A stretch of DNA of 64,000 nt from JBAZOY01 sp041648505 (lineage in GTDB: Bacteria; Desulfobacterota; Syntrophia; Syntrophales; CG2-30-49-12): assembly GCA_041648505.1 (NCBI GenBank), contig JBAZOY010000001.1:89544-153543 (forward strand), read 5' to 3'. Position numbers and translations under genes: made by a program. This document shows positions 17,237-25,236 of this stretch, piece after piece. The notes beneath the pieces were generated by a model. That model saw nothing but the letters and a program-made list of their open reading frames with translations. It was not told the origin of the DNA and made no database searches. Every line of letters starts with the position of its first letter. The stretch's first letter is position 1.

Positions 17237-18904
17237 GTGAACGAGGAACTTAAATCAACCGTGGAAAAATGGGAGCAAGAAAAGCTTATTCCCGCGCAAA
17301 AAAAGGTGCCTCCCCGGCAAGAGCGTTTTACCAACAGTTCTAATATAGAAGTTAAGCCCATCTACACTCCTGTGGATGTGACAGACTCGAATTATTTAGA
17401 AGACATAGGGCTCCCGGGAAGCTACCCCTATACAAGAGGAATCCAGCCCACCATGTATCGTGGCCGCCTCTGGTCTATCCGTCAGTATGCAGGCTTCGGT
17501 ACACCGGAGGAGAGCAACCGCCGTTTTCGCTTTCTTTTAGAACAGGGACAGACGGGCTTGAGCATAGCTTTTGATCTTCCAACACAGATAGGCTTGGACT
17601 CCGACGACCCAATGGCAAGTGGTGAAGTAGGAAGAGTTGGAGTAGCCATTGATAATTTGCAAGACATGGAAACAATGTTTAAAGACATCCCGATGGACAA
17701 AGTCAGTACTTCCATGACGATCAACGCCCCTACCGCCGTTATTCTGGCAATGTATGCGGCCGTGGCCAGACGACAGGGTGTGCCGTTATCAAAATTAAAA
17801 GGTACTTTACAAAACGACATCCTTAAAGAATATATCGCTCGCGGTACTTATATCTTCCCTCCTAAACCTTCTCTGCGTCTTATTGCTGATACCGCTACAT
17901 ACTGCGTCAATGAGATGCCAAGTTTTAACTTTATAAACATCGGCGGCTATCATATTCGGGAGGCAGGAGCTAATGCTGTTCAGGAAGTAGGCTTTGCTTT
18001 TTCGAATGCCATCGCTTATGTGGAAACCTTAATTGCTGCCGGTCTGGACGTAGACCAGTTTGCACCCCGTATTTCATGGATTTTCAATACGCAGAACAAT
18101 TTCTTTGAAGAAGTCGCCAAGTATCGCGCTGCCAGACGGCTTTGGGCAAAGATAACGAGAGAAAGATTCGGCGCTAAAGATCCTCGTTCATGGATGTTCC
18201 GTACTCATGTCCAGGACGGTGGATCATCCCTTACCGCCCAGCAACCTCTCAATAACCTGATCAGGGGCACTATCCATGCACTAGCCACAGTAATGGGAGG
18301 GATTCAGTCCCTGGCTATCTGTTCCTATGATGAAGCGCTTGCTATTCCTACCAAGGAATCCGCTACACTCTCCGTACGCATTCAACAAATCATCGCCCAT
18401 GAAAGCGGCGTGGCCGACACTATTGATCCTCTTGCCGGCTCTTACTACCTGGAATCTCTTACCAATAAGATGGAGGAAGAGATTGCGTCCTGTATTAAAA
18501 ACGTTGATGAGATAGGTGGTGCGTTAACAGCCATCGAAAACGGCTATATGAGCAGCCAGATAGAGGAAAATGCCTATAGATACCAGAAAGATATAGAAAA
18601 TGGTAAACAGATCATCGTAGGTTTAAATAAGTTCAGCACTGAGGAAGAGCAGCCGATAAAATTACAGCCGGTTGACTTTGCAGTTGAAAAGCAGCAGGTG
18701 GAGCGTCTGAAAAAGCTTAAAAGCGAGCGAGATAATCGGCGTGTAAATGAAGTTCTGGCCAACGTAAAAGAAAAAGCTCAAGGCAATGACAATATAATGC
18801 CTGCTTTAATTGAAGCTGTAGAGGCGTATGCCACCCTAGGTGAGATATGCAATACTCTTCGGGATGTCTTTGGAGAATTTGCATCAGACACACCCAAAGG
18901 TTAG
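17237..18904 (+). CDS. Methylmalonyl-CoA mutase, large (catalytic) subunit
   Basis: 555 aa starting with GTG after a strong AAGGAGGTG. The TIM-barrel signature is clear: YPYTRGIQPTMYRGRLWSIR, RQYAGFGTPEESN, SIAFDLPTQIGLDSD and FRTHVQDGGSSLTAQQP. It ends without a cobalamin-binding DxHxxG domain, so it is the separate large-subunit type that needs a small B12-binding partner encoded elsewhere. It interconverts (R)-methylmalonyl-CoA or a related acyl-CoA and succinyl-CoA by a radical mechanism. Related acyl-CoA mutases (ethylmalonyl, isobutyryl) share this barrel, and I cannot exclude them. No partner genes lie next to it. Confidence 0.9.
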   Translation: MNEELKSTVEKWEQEKLIPAQKKVPPRQERFTNSSNIEVKPIYTPVDVTDSNYLEDIGLPGSYPYTRGIQPTMYRGRLWSIRQYAGFGTPEESNRRFRFLLEQGQTGLSIAFDLPTQIGLDSDDPMASGEVGRVGVAIDNLQDMETMFKDIPMDKVSTSMTINAPTAVILAMYAAVARRQGVPLSKLKGTLQNDILKEYIARGTYIFPPKPSLRLIADTATYCVNEMPSFNFINIGGYHIREAGANAVQEVGFAFSNAIAYVETLIAAGLDVDQFAPRISWIFNTQNNFFEEVAKYRAARRLWAKITRERFGAKDPRSWMFRTHVQDGGSSLTAQQPLNNLIRGTIHALATVMGGIQSLAICSYDEALAIPTKESATLSVRIQQIIAHESGVADTIDPLAGSYYLESLTNKMEEEIASCIKNVDEIGGALTAIENGYMSSQIEENAYRYQKDIENGKQIIVGLNKFSTEEEQPIKLQPVDFAVEKQQVERLKKLKSERDNRRVNEVLANVKEKAQGNDNIMPALIEAVEAYATLGEICNTLRDVFGEFASDTPKG

Positions 18905-18941
18905 TAATCTAAACTTGAATAAGATGATAGCTGAATTGAAA

Positions 18942-19080
18942 GACCTTTGCACAATAGCAAAAATTGGATTCAGAAAGCGTGAATTAAAGATTTTTCCGGC
19001 ACCATGCCCTTACATTAAAGCGAAACATGCATGGTCAAAAAAGATTTTTGAACGCTTATGAATCCAATTTTCAAAAGGTC
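18942..19080. repeat. Dispersed repeat family 1, full palindromic copy
   Basis: The arm GACCTTTGCACAATAGCAAA then AATTGGATTCAGAAAGCGT is mirrored by ACGCTTATGAATCCAATTTT then CAAAAGGTC. Both arms contain AAAGATTTTT and flank a CATGCATGG-like centre. It fills the gap between the convergent mutase and polA genes, and transcripts from either side would fold into a long stem. Confidence 0.8.
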
Positions 19081-19124
19081 TCTGTCCTTCCTTCCCGATG
19101 CATTAAAGATTTTTGTGCCCCTTC

Positions 19125-21797
19125 TTAGCCCCAGTTCTTCCCTGAGGTCACATTTACCTCAATGGGTACCCGAAGATTAATTACTCCCTCCATCTCTTCC
19201 TTGACAAGCCCCATAACTTCTTCCTTTTCCGTCAAAGGAACCTCAAATACCAGCTCATCGTGGACCTGCATAATCATGCCGGCGGAAAGATTCTTCTCCG
19301 CAAAACGCCGCGAGATATTGAGCATGGCTATCTTGATAAGATCAGCCGCCGTTCCCTGGATTGGGGTATTGATGGCCATGCGCTCGGCGAACTGGCGTAC
19401 GGAGACGCTGGGACTGTTTATTTCCGGAAGATACCGACGGCGGGCAAGAATCGTAGATACAAATCCGTCCTGTCTCGCCTTTTCCAGAATGCTATCCAGA
19501 TAAGCCCTCACACCCCTGTATTTTTTAAAGTATCCATCTATATAAGCCTGCGCCATTTTCTGGGGCACCCCCAACTGCCGGGCTAAACCGAAAGCGCTCA
19601 TTCCGTAAAGGATGCCAAAATTGATCACCTTGGCCTGCCGTCTCATATCCGCGTTGATCATCTCCGGGAATACTCCAAAGACCTGGGAAGCCGTTTTACT
19701 GTGGATGTCTTCACCAGCCAGGAAAGCATCTATGAGGGTCTTGTCTTCGGAAAGGTGTGCCAGAACACGGAGTTCAATCTGAGAATAATCGGCACAGACA
19801 ATTTCCCTGCCTTCCTCCGCAATAAAGGCCTCTCTTATCCGTTTTCCCTCGAGGGTTCTTATGGGGATATTCTGCAAGTTCGGATTGCTGCTGGAAAGTC
19901 TTCCCGTAGCAGTAACCGTCTGATTATAGGAAGTATGAACTCTCCCTGTTTCCGGGTTGACCAGCAGAGGCAAGGCATCAATGTAAGTAGTTTTCAGCTT
20001 GGCCATGCTCCTGTAGGCAAGTATTTCTGCGGGAAGTTCATGGTTCCTGGCCAGAAAAGTAAGAACCTCCACATCGGTAGAATACCCCCCCTTGGTCTTT
20101 TTCCCTCTGGGAAGCCCAAGCTTGTCAAAAAGGATACTCTGGAGTTGTTTGGGTGAGGCGATATTAAATTCCTCACCTGCCAGCCGATAAATCTTTTCTT
20201 CAGAGAAGGACATCAGTTGTTCGATCTCTTCCGACATCGTCTTCAGCAGCGGAAGGTCCAGCAAAACCCCCTTTTTTTCCATCGAAGCCAGGACAGGAAT
20301 AAGAGGCATCTCCACCCGGTAAAAGAGTTCATTAAAACCCTCCCGGTCAATCTTTTGTGAGAGAACACTGGACAGCCCGAAGATCGCATCCACCCGCCGA
20401 CAGGCATAATCCTTCATCTCCTCCAAAGAAACGGAAGAAAAAGGGATTAACTTGGCCCCACTGCCGATTAAATCTTTGGTGGAGACAATCTGACAATTGA
20501 GTTGATCCCTCACCACATCGGCTAAATCAAAACTGTGCCTCGTGGGGTTGAGGACATAAGAGGCCACCATCGTGTCACACCCGAGGCCTTTCAGATCGAC
20601 CCCCATTCCGGACAAAACAATCAGGATACTTTTCATGTCGTGGCCGTGTTTTTTGATCCCTTTATCGGAAAGAAAAGGAGTCAGAGCATCCAGTACCTCG
20701 TCTTTCTTCAGATGAACCGGCGCCCCCGCGAAATCACAGGCAATAGGTATATACCACGCCTCTTTCTGCCCCGGGCAAATGGACAGGCCGACAATGCCAG
20801 CCCGCATCGATACGTCTGACGTAGTTATCATATCAAGGGAAAATTCTTCTACGCTCTTAAGCCTCTCTGTCAATGCCGTAAGCTCATCCATTTTCAGGAT
20901 CAGACGGTACTCCCCTGTCACTTTATCTTCCCGGATATTCAACTCATCAAGCAGAGATGAAAACTCAAATTCCATAAACAGCTTTTTCAAAATCTCTCTG
21001 TCGGGAGCGGAATAACGGGAACTTTCCAGATCAAAATCTACACAGGCATCCAGTTTGATTGTAGCAAGCTCCTTGCTCAGCCTGGCCTGGTCGGCAAATC
21101 TTCGAATACTTTCCTTTACCTTTGGATTCCTCAGCCTATCCACATTTTCCAGAACCCCTTCCAGTGTCCCATATTCATTAATCAACTTCTGGGCAGTCTT
21201 CAGACCAACCCCCGGGATGCCGGGGATATTATCAGACGCATCTCCCATGAGACCCAAAATCTCCACCACCCTTTCAGGCTCGACCCCGAAGCGGATTTTC
21301 ACAGCCTCAATATCATAGGTCTTGTCTTTCATCGTATCAATCATGATAATATCGTCTGATAAGAGTTGCAGCATGTCTTTATCTCCCGAAACAATGACAG
21401 TCTTCATCCCTGTTTCGGCATATCTCTTGGCGAGTGTCCCGATGATATCATCAGCCTCAATGCCCTCTTTTTCCAAAACAGGAATGGAAAATCCCCGGGC
21501 GACATCTTTGATGAATGGAATCTGAGAGACCAGTGCGTCCGGTGTGGCCTGCCGGGTAGCTTTGTACTGTTCGTAAGCTTCATGACGAAAGGTAGGACCT
21601 TTAAGGTCAAAGACAATCGCGATAAAATCGGGCTTCCACTCCCGGAGAAGCCTTATCAGCATCATGGTAAACCCGTAGATGGCATTGGTGGGAAATCCTT
21701 TGGAATTAGAAAGATTTTTGATTGCATAGAAAGCGCGATACATATAGTTACTGCCATCAATCAAGAATAACGTGGGTCTCTTAGTTTCCTCGGTCAT
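19125..21797 (-). CDS. polA: DNA polymerase I (5' nuclease, degenerate 3'-5' exo domain, polymerase)
   Basis: 890 aa. The 5'-3' nuclease is intact (FLIDGSNYMYRAFYAI; GIEADDIIGTLAKRY; GLMGDASDNIPGIPGVG). In the polymerase domain, motif A is ADYSQIELRVLAHLSED, motif B is RRQAKVINFGILYGMSAFGL and motif C is MIMQVHDELVFE. In the central exonuclease domain the first motif reads FSLDMIT where DxE is expected. The Asp of the second motif (GHDMKSIL compared with GQNLKYDR of E. coli) is Ile. Proofreading is therefore probably absent, as in Taq-type enzymes. AAGGA precedes the ATG. Confidence 0.96.
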   Translation of the reverse strand: MTEETKRPTLFLIDGSNYMYRAFYAIKNLSNSKGFPTNAIYGFTMMLIRLLREWKPDFIAIVFDLKGPTFRHEAYEQYKATRQATPDALVSQIPFIKDVARGFSIPVLEKEGIEADDIIGTLAKRYAETGMKTVIVSGDKDMLQLLSDDIIMIDTMKDKTYDIEAVKIRFGVEPERVVEILGLMGDASDNIPGIPGVGLKTAQKLINEYGTLEGVLENVDRLRNPKVKESIRRFADQARLSKELATIKLDACVDFDLESSRYSAPDREILKKLFMEFEFSSLLDELNIREDKVTGEYRLILKMDELTALTERLKSVEEFSLDMITTSDVSMRAGIVGLSICPGQKEAWYIPIACDFAGAPVHLKKDEVLDALTPFLSDKGIKKHGHDMKSILIVLSGMGVDLKGLGCDTMVASYVLNPTRHSFDLADVVRDQLNCQIVSTKDLIGSGAKLIPFSSVSLEEMKDYACRRVDAIFGLSSVLSQKIDREGFNELFYRVEMPLIPVLASMEKKGVLLDLPLLKTMSEEIEQLMSFSEEKIYRLAGEEFNIASPKQLQSILFDKLGLPRGKKTKGGYSTDVEVLTFLARNHELPAEILAYRSMAKLKTTYIDALPLLVNPETGRVHTSYNQTVTATGRLSSSNPNLQNIPIRTLEGKRIREAFIAEEGREIVCADYSQIELRVLAHLSEDKTLIDAFLAGEDIHSKTASQVFGVFPEMINADMRRQAKVINFGILYGMSAFGLARQLGVPQKMAQAYIDGYFKKYRGVRAYLDSILEKARQDGFVSTILARRRYLPEINSPSVSVRQFAERMAINTPIQGTAADLIKIAMLNISRRFAEKNLSAGMIMQVHDELVFEVPLTEKEEVMGLVKEEMEGVINLRVPIEVNVTSGKNWG

Positions 21798-22109
21798 AAA
21801 ATTTTCTTTCCTTAAAAGACTTCCAACAAAATCTGTTTCCTGTGTAAATTAAGGTTTTCCCGGTAATGATTGGAAGCGAAACGGAGGCAAATTGAATGTT
21901 TGAACCTGAAAGGTAGGTTTTATATTATATAAAAAAATGGGCGAAATGGGCACTGCCCCCCATTTACCCTTACATTTCCCCTTACAGTCGTTACGCCTGA
22001 AAAAAGGTTAAGCCGCCTGAAAAAGTGGTAAGCTTCTTCAGGTCGGTCTTGAGCAGCTTGTCAGGCGAAATTTCATATGATCATAATCATATATGTTGAA
22101 TGTCGATGA
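21798..22109. other. 312-nt intergenic region with a short tandem repeat
   Basis: Lies between the polA start and the end of the RRM gene. It contains two adjacent copies of GCCTGAAAAAxGGTTAAGC-like sequence (about 21994-22033), the second slightly changed. It presumably contains the polA promoter, but no convincing box was found. Confidence 0.4.
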
Positions 22110-22469
22110 TCAGAAGCTACGGCCACCCCTTGATCCTCCTCTGCCACCACCACCGGAACCTCCTCTATTACCGCCTTGGCCTCCTCTGCCGCCACCACCG
22201 TATCCTCCTCTACTACCGCCATTTTCGGTGCGAGGGCGAGCCTCATTCACGTTAAGCGCTCTTCCTTTTAGTTCTTTGCCATTTAGACCATCGATCGCAG
22301 CCTGTCCTTCATCTTTAGATGTCATCTCCACGAATCCAAATCCTTTTGATCGACCACTATACTTGTCTTTTATAATGGTGGCCGATTCAACCTGCCCAAA
22401 TTGTTCTGAAGCCAGCCGTAAGTCCTCTTCGGTGACCTCGTACGACAAATTTCCCACATAAATCTTCAT
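22110..22469 (-). CDS. Glycine-rich RRM RNA-binding protein
   Basis: 119 aa from the ATG at 22469, which follows AAAGGAG; the longer reading frame to 22520 lacks a site. Residues 1-80 form one RNA-recognition motif with RNP2 (KIYVGNLSY) and RNP1 (KGFGFVEM) intact. The tail is a Gly/Arg-rich RGG-like region (GGYGGGGRGGQGG...). Such small bacterial Rbp proteins resemble cyanobacterial and plant cold-responsive GRPs and bind single-stranded RNA. It shares an upstream sequence of about 85 bp with the exported-protein gene at 22942-23286, so the two may be co-regulated. Confidence 0.93.
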   Translation of the reverse strand: MKIYVGNLSYEVTEEDLRLASEQFGQVESATIIKDKYSGRSKGFGFVEMTSKDEGQAAIDGLNGKELKGRALNVNEARPRTENGGSRGGYGGGGRGGQGGNRGGSGGGGRGGSRGGRSF

Positions 22470-22511
22470 TCTAATCTCCTTTTGTAATAAATTATAAATC
22501 TTCACATAACC

Positions 22512-22598
22512 TAATAACAATTAGGCAGCCTGTATCAACCACAACACGGGAAAAACAGACTTTACCTTCCGTATAAATAAGCTGTACCTTTTGATATT
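22512..22598 (-). promoter_or_regulatory. Upstream region shared with the 23.3-kb gene
   Basis: Contains ACGGGAAAAACAGACTTTAC then CTTCCGTATAAATAAG, nearly identical to 23361-23446 at the same side of another minus-strand gene. It lies 43 nt upstream of the RRM start and is likely a promoter/control region. The palindrome seen in the other copy is degenerate here. Confidence 0.5.
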
Positions 22599-22719
22599 CA
22601 TCACCTAACCATTTGGATTTTATATCACACCTTCTCTCGCTTCACAACTAACCACTTTTTATAAAGCTTGTATTCGACGACTTAAAGTTCGTCTACGGGA
22701 CTGCGTACACCATACCTCC

Positions 22720-22884
22720 TTATATTTTATTGAGTAGCTGGGTGTAAATCATTATCGTACTGACGTCCTCGTGATCCAATAACTCCTGGATTGTTCGGAC
22801 GTCACAACCATTTTCGAGCAGATGTGCAGAAAAAAAATGGAAAAAGGCGTGCCGGGGCCAGTCAACCGGACAAAAATGAGCGTT
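22720..22884 (-). pseudogene. C-terminal relic of a tyrosine recombinase (integron/phage integrase type)
   Basis: Fifty-four codons in one frame end with AHLLENGCDVRTIQELLDHE then DVSTIMIYTQLLNKI and a TAA. This is the conserved end of tyrosine recombinases of the IntI/Xer class, with the LLxH histidine and the MIYT catalytic tyrosine kept. The upstream HxLRH region is degraded (RHAFFHFFSAHLLE) and nothing further upstream reads as integrase. No attC or att site was seen nearby. The fragment probably marks a past integration event. Confidence 0.75.
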
Positions 22885-22941
22885 ACCCTATTTCCCCCCT
22901 TGGAGTACCCGAGTGAAGCGCAATGTTGGACGATGTAAAGG

Positions 22942-23286
22942 TCAGCGACCGCCGCCATACCCCATGCCACCACCGGGCCCCATGCCGCCACCTCTGGCGG
23001 GTGGTTCGTCAGGCAAGGTAATGCCACGTGCTTTCGCTCGTTCTTTCATCTGCTCATGATGTTCCTTGCGGATTTGCTCTCGTTCCTCTGCGGTTTCCGC
23101 GGAGCGCATTTTAGCCCGATATTCGGCACGCTCCTGTTGCGTCATAAGCTGGCTGCCATAGATTTGCTTTTGCTCCTCTATTTGGGTCTTTTCTTGGACT
23201 GGTTCCTGATCAGCCGCCAACAGTAAGCCGGCGGATAAAGACAGGCCGGCAGTCAAGAGGGACACCATTAACAATCGTTTTATCAT
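22942..23286 (-). CDS. Small exported Glu/Arg-rich protein with Gly-rich tail
   Basis: 114 aa from the ATG at 23286, which follows AAGGAGGT; an upstream in-frame ATG at 23343 is unlikely. A Sec signal peptide (MIKRLLMVSLLTAGLSLSAG LLLAA) precedes a charged helical region (MTQQERAEYRAKMRSAETAE, EREQIRKEHHEQMKERAKAR) and a Gly/Met-rich tail. It is probably periplasmic. The function is unknown; the helical part is loosely like periplasmic LTxxQ/Spy-type proteins, but without their motif. It probably shares regulation with the RRM gene. Confidence 0.75.
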   Translation of the reverse strand: MIKRLLMVSLLTAGLSLSAGLLLAADQEPVQEKTQIEEQKQIYGSQLMTQQERAEYRAKMRSAETAEEREQIRKEHHEQMKERAKARGITLPDEPPARGGGMGPGGGMGYGGGR

Positions 23287-23360
23287 TGTTACCTCCTTAT
23301 GAATGTGGGTTGACCAATTCCGGGACAATAACCTCCGCAACACGTTCAGTAGTTACGCCT

Positions 23361-23446
23361 CACAATAATTATACAAGTCTGTATAAATCACAGACCCGGA
23401 AAAACAGGCTTTACCCTCCGTATAAACAAGTTTCGACTTTTAATAT
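23361..23446 (-). promoter_or_regulatory. Promoter region with palindromic operator
   Basis: On the minus strand a TATAAT box (within GTATAATTATTG) lies about 80 nt before the start codon. A perfect inverted repeat GTCTGT-N7-ACAGAC (23377-23395) overlaps the -35 region. The whole stretch is repeated at 22512-22598. A similar CAATAATTATAC...GTATA block occurs at 26129-26150 upstream of the diguanylate-cyclase relic. Confidence 0.5.
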
Positions 23447-23610
23447 TATATTTTCCCCACCTATCCGTCCAGCTGAAACTTTTTGCATCCTCGGATTGTC
23501 TAATATTAACTTTTGGAGTAATATTTGCTAAACTCTCATTGAAAAAGTCTCTCTTAAATTAAAAATGAATCTTTACACGAACAACTAAAAAAATCAAAAG
23601 GAGAATTCAA

Positions 23611-24243
23611 ATGCAGATGCTCAACGAAGTTATGTTAAACCGCAAGATAATAGCGATTAAACATACGACGGGACAGCGTTTATCGGGAACGGGTCTTTTA
23701 CTTCTGCTTCTTTTAATGATCTTCGGAATAACCTCATGTTACTACCAGGCACCGCCTGTTAGGCTTTCCAAGCGGGCGATGGAGGTCCCAGTAAAAGCGC
23801 CTGCCTTTCAAATCTATTTCTACCCCAAGATGGGTCAGTCACCCGATCAGCAGGACCGTGACCGCTATGAATGCTATAATTGGGGGATGAAGCAGACCGG
23901 TTTCGATCCGGGCTCACCTTCGATTCCTCCTGAACGTCGTGTTACCGTGGTTCCGGTACCACCGCCCGGGCATGATACGGCTGTAGGCGCAATTACCGGA
24001 GCGGTAATTGGAGCGTTGGTTACAGGACCGAGCCACGCGGGTGAAGGTGCGCTGATTGGGGCAGCCGCTGGTGCTCTTGCAGGAGCTGTCTCCGACACTA
24101 CACGGCAGGCACAAGCTAAGGAGTTAGGGGATGCCTACGCAAGGCAAGATCAGGAGAGCTACGCTCAGCTTGATGGAAAGGCACTTGAATTCCGGCGAGC
24201 GATGGCTGCCTGCCTGGAAGGTCGCGGTTATAGCGCCCGTTAA
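23611..24243 (+). CDS. Glycine-zipper lipoprotein
   Basis: 210 aa starting after AAAAGGAG. A long basic N-terminus and hydrophobic run end in a lipobox-like GITSC (about residue 43), so it is probably an envelope lipoprotein. A glycine zipper (GAITGAVIGALVTG ... GALIGAAAGALAGAV, about 125-160) can insert into or oligomerise at membranes. Before and after the zipper lie segments (YPKMGQSPDQQDRDRYECYN WG and RAMAACLEGRGYSAR) that recur in the next gene. The function is not established. It forms a two-gene unit with the downstream gene, 36 nt apart. Confidence 0.78.
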   Translation: MQMLNEVMLNRKIIAIKHTTGQRLSGTGLLLLLLLMIFGITSCYYQAPPVRLSKRAMEVPVKAPAFQIYFYPKMGQSPDQQDRDRYECYNWGMKQTGFDPGSPSIPPERRVTVVPVPPPGHDTAVGAITGAVIGALVTGPSHAGEGALIGAAAGALAGAVSDTTRQAQAKELGDAYARQDQESYAQLDGKALEFRRAMAACLEGRGYSAR

Positions 24244-24279
24244 ATATTCTAACAGCTTTATTTTATGGAGGGAATAACC

Positions 24280-24981
24280 ATGAAAGTTTTTTTGAAATGC
24301 ATTACGTGGATAACTAGCGGGCTGATAATAGCTGTTTTATCAGGATTCCTATGGTTCGGGTTTCCCCAGGCGTCATATGCACAACACGATGATCGCCATG
24401 GAGAGAAACAGCATGGAAATGGGAACTTTATGGATTCACGATATGGTCATAATCATTATTACCCGTCTCACGGCAACTTCGTTACCGCATTACCAAAGAA
24501 TCACCATGTCGTGGTTTATGGAGATGAGCGATATTATTTCCATGGTGGAATATGGTATCGCCCGAGTGGGTTGCGGTTTTCCATCATCGTGCCTCCCATA
24601 GGCGTTGTCGTTTCTTTTTTGCCGCCATATTACACGTCAATCTGGGTAAAGGGTTATCCTTACTATTATGCCGATGAAGTTTATTACGCTCCGGCTGTGG
24701 GCGGTTATATGGTGGTTGCTCCCCCGCAGGGTACAGTCAGCCGGATACCACCGCCGGCATCGTCGGCACCATCAGTAGAACGTTTGTTCATCTATCCCCG
24801 TAAAGGTCAGAGTGAGCAGCAACAGGCGGATGATCGTTACCAGTGTCACCGCTGGGCCGTGAATCAGACTAACTACGACCCGACCCAACCGCCTGCCGGT
24901 AATCCATCTGCCCAGAAGAATGCAGACTATCAACGTGCAATGGGCGCCTGTCTCGACGCCCGCGGGTATACAGTGAAGTAG
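24280..24981 (+). CDS. Exported DUF6515-like protein with YP..GQS motif
   Basis: 233 aa from the ATG at 24280 (GGAGG 10 nt upstream); an in-frame ATG at 24265 is less well placed. A signal peptide ends near SYAQ, followed by a His-rich region and an aromatic beta-rich domain (YYFHGGIWYRPSG, VVSFLPPYYTSIWVKGYPYY YA, APPQG), as in DUF6515 envelope proteins. The C-terminus repeats the motif of its neighbour (FIYPRKGQSEQQQADDRYQC HRWAVNQTNYDP ... RAMGACLDARGYTVK). It probably acts in the cell envelope with the upstream lipoprotein; the biochemical role is unknown. Confidence 0.75.
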   Translation: MKVFLKCITWITSGLIIAVLSGFLWFGFPQASYAQHDDRHGEKQHGNGNFMDSRYGHNHYYPSHGNFVTALPKNHHVVVYGDERYYFHGGIWYRPSGLRFSIIVPPIGVVVSFLPPYYTSIWVKGYPYYYADEVYYAPAVGGYMVVAPPQGTVSRIPPPASSAPSVERLFIYPRKGQSEQQQADDRYQCHRWAVNQTNYDPTQPPAGNPSAQKNADYQRAMGACLDARGYTVK

Positions 24982-25003
24982 TAGATGTGAAAACTTTGAA
25001 TTT

Positions 25004-25082
25004 CGTCATTTCGAGAAGCGCTGGCGACGAGAAATTTAGATATTTTGAACTATTACAGATTTCTCACTTCGGTCGAAATGAC
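25004..25082. repeat. Inverted-repeat element of the TCATTTCGA type
   Basis: CGTCATTTCGAGAAGCG...CGACGAGAAATTTAG is mirrored by AGATTTCTCACTTCGGTCGA AATGAC. This resembles a small palindromic intergenic repeat common in deltaproteobacterial and related genomes. Confidence 0.65.
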
Positions 25083-25236
25083 ATAATTAGCCGTTTTTCA
25101 AAGCTCTCTAATATTCAATGCCTAACAAGTTTAATTTTTTATTATATATTACAGAATGGTTACTGTCGTTATTTACCCGGTATTTTTGCATGTATCCCTA
25201 ACGCCGGCAGTAACCCAGATGCAGAGCACACCGGTG

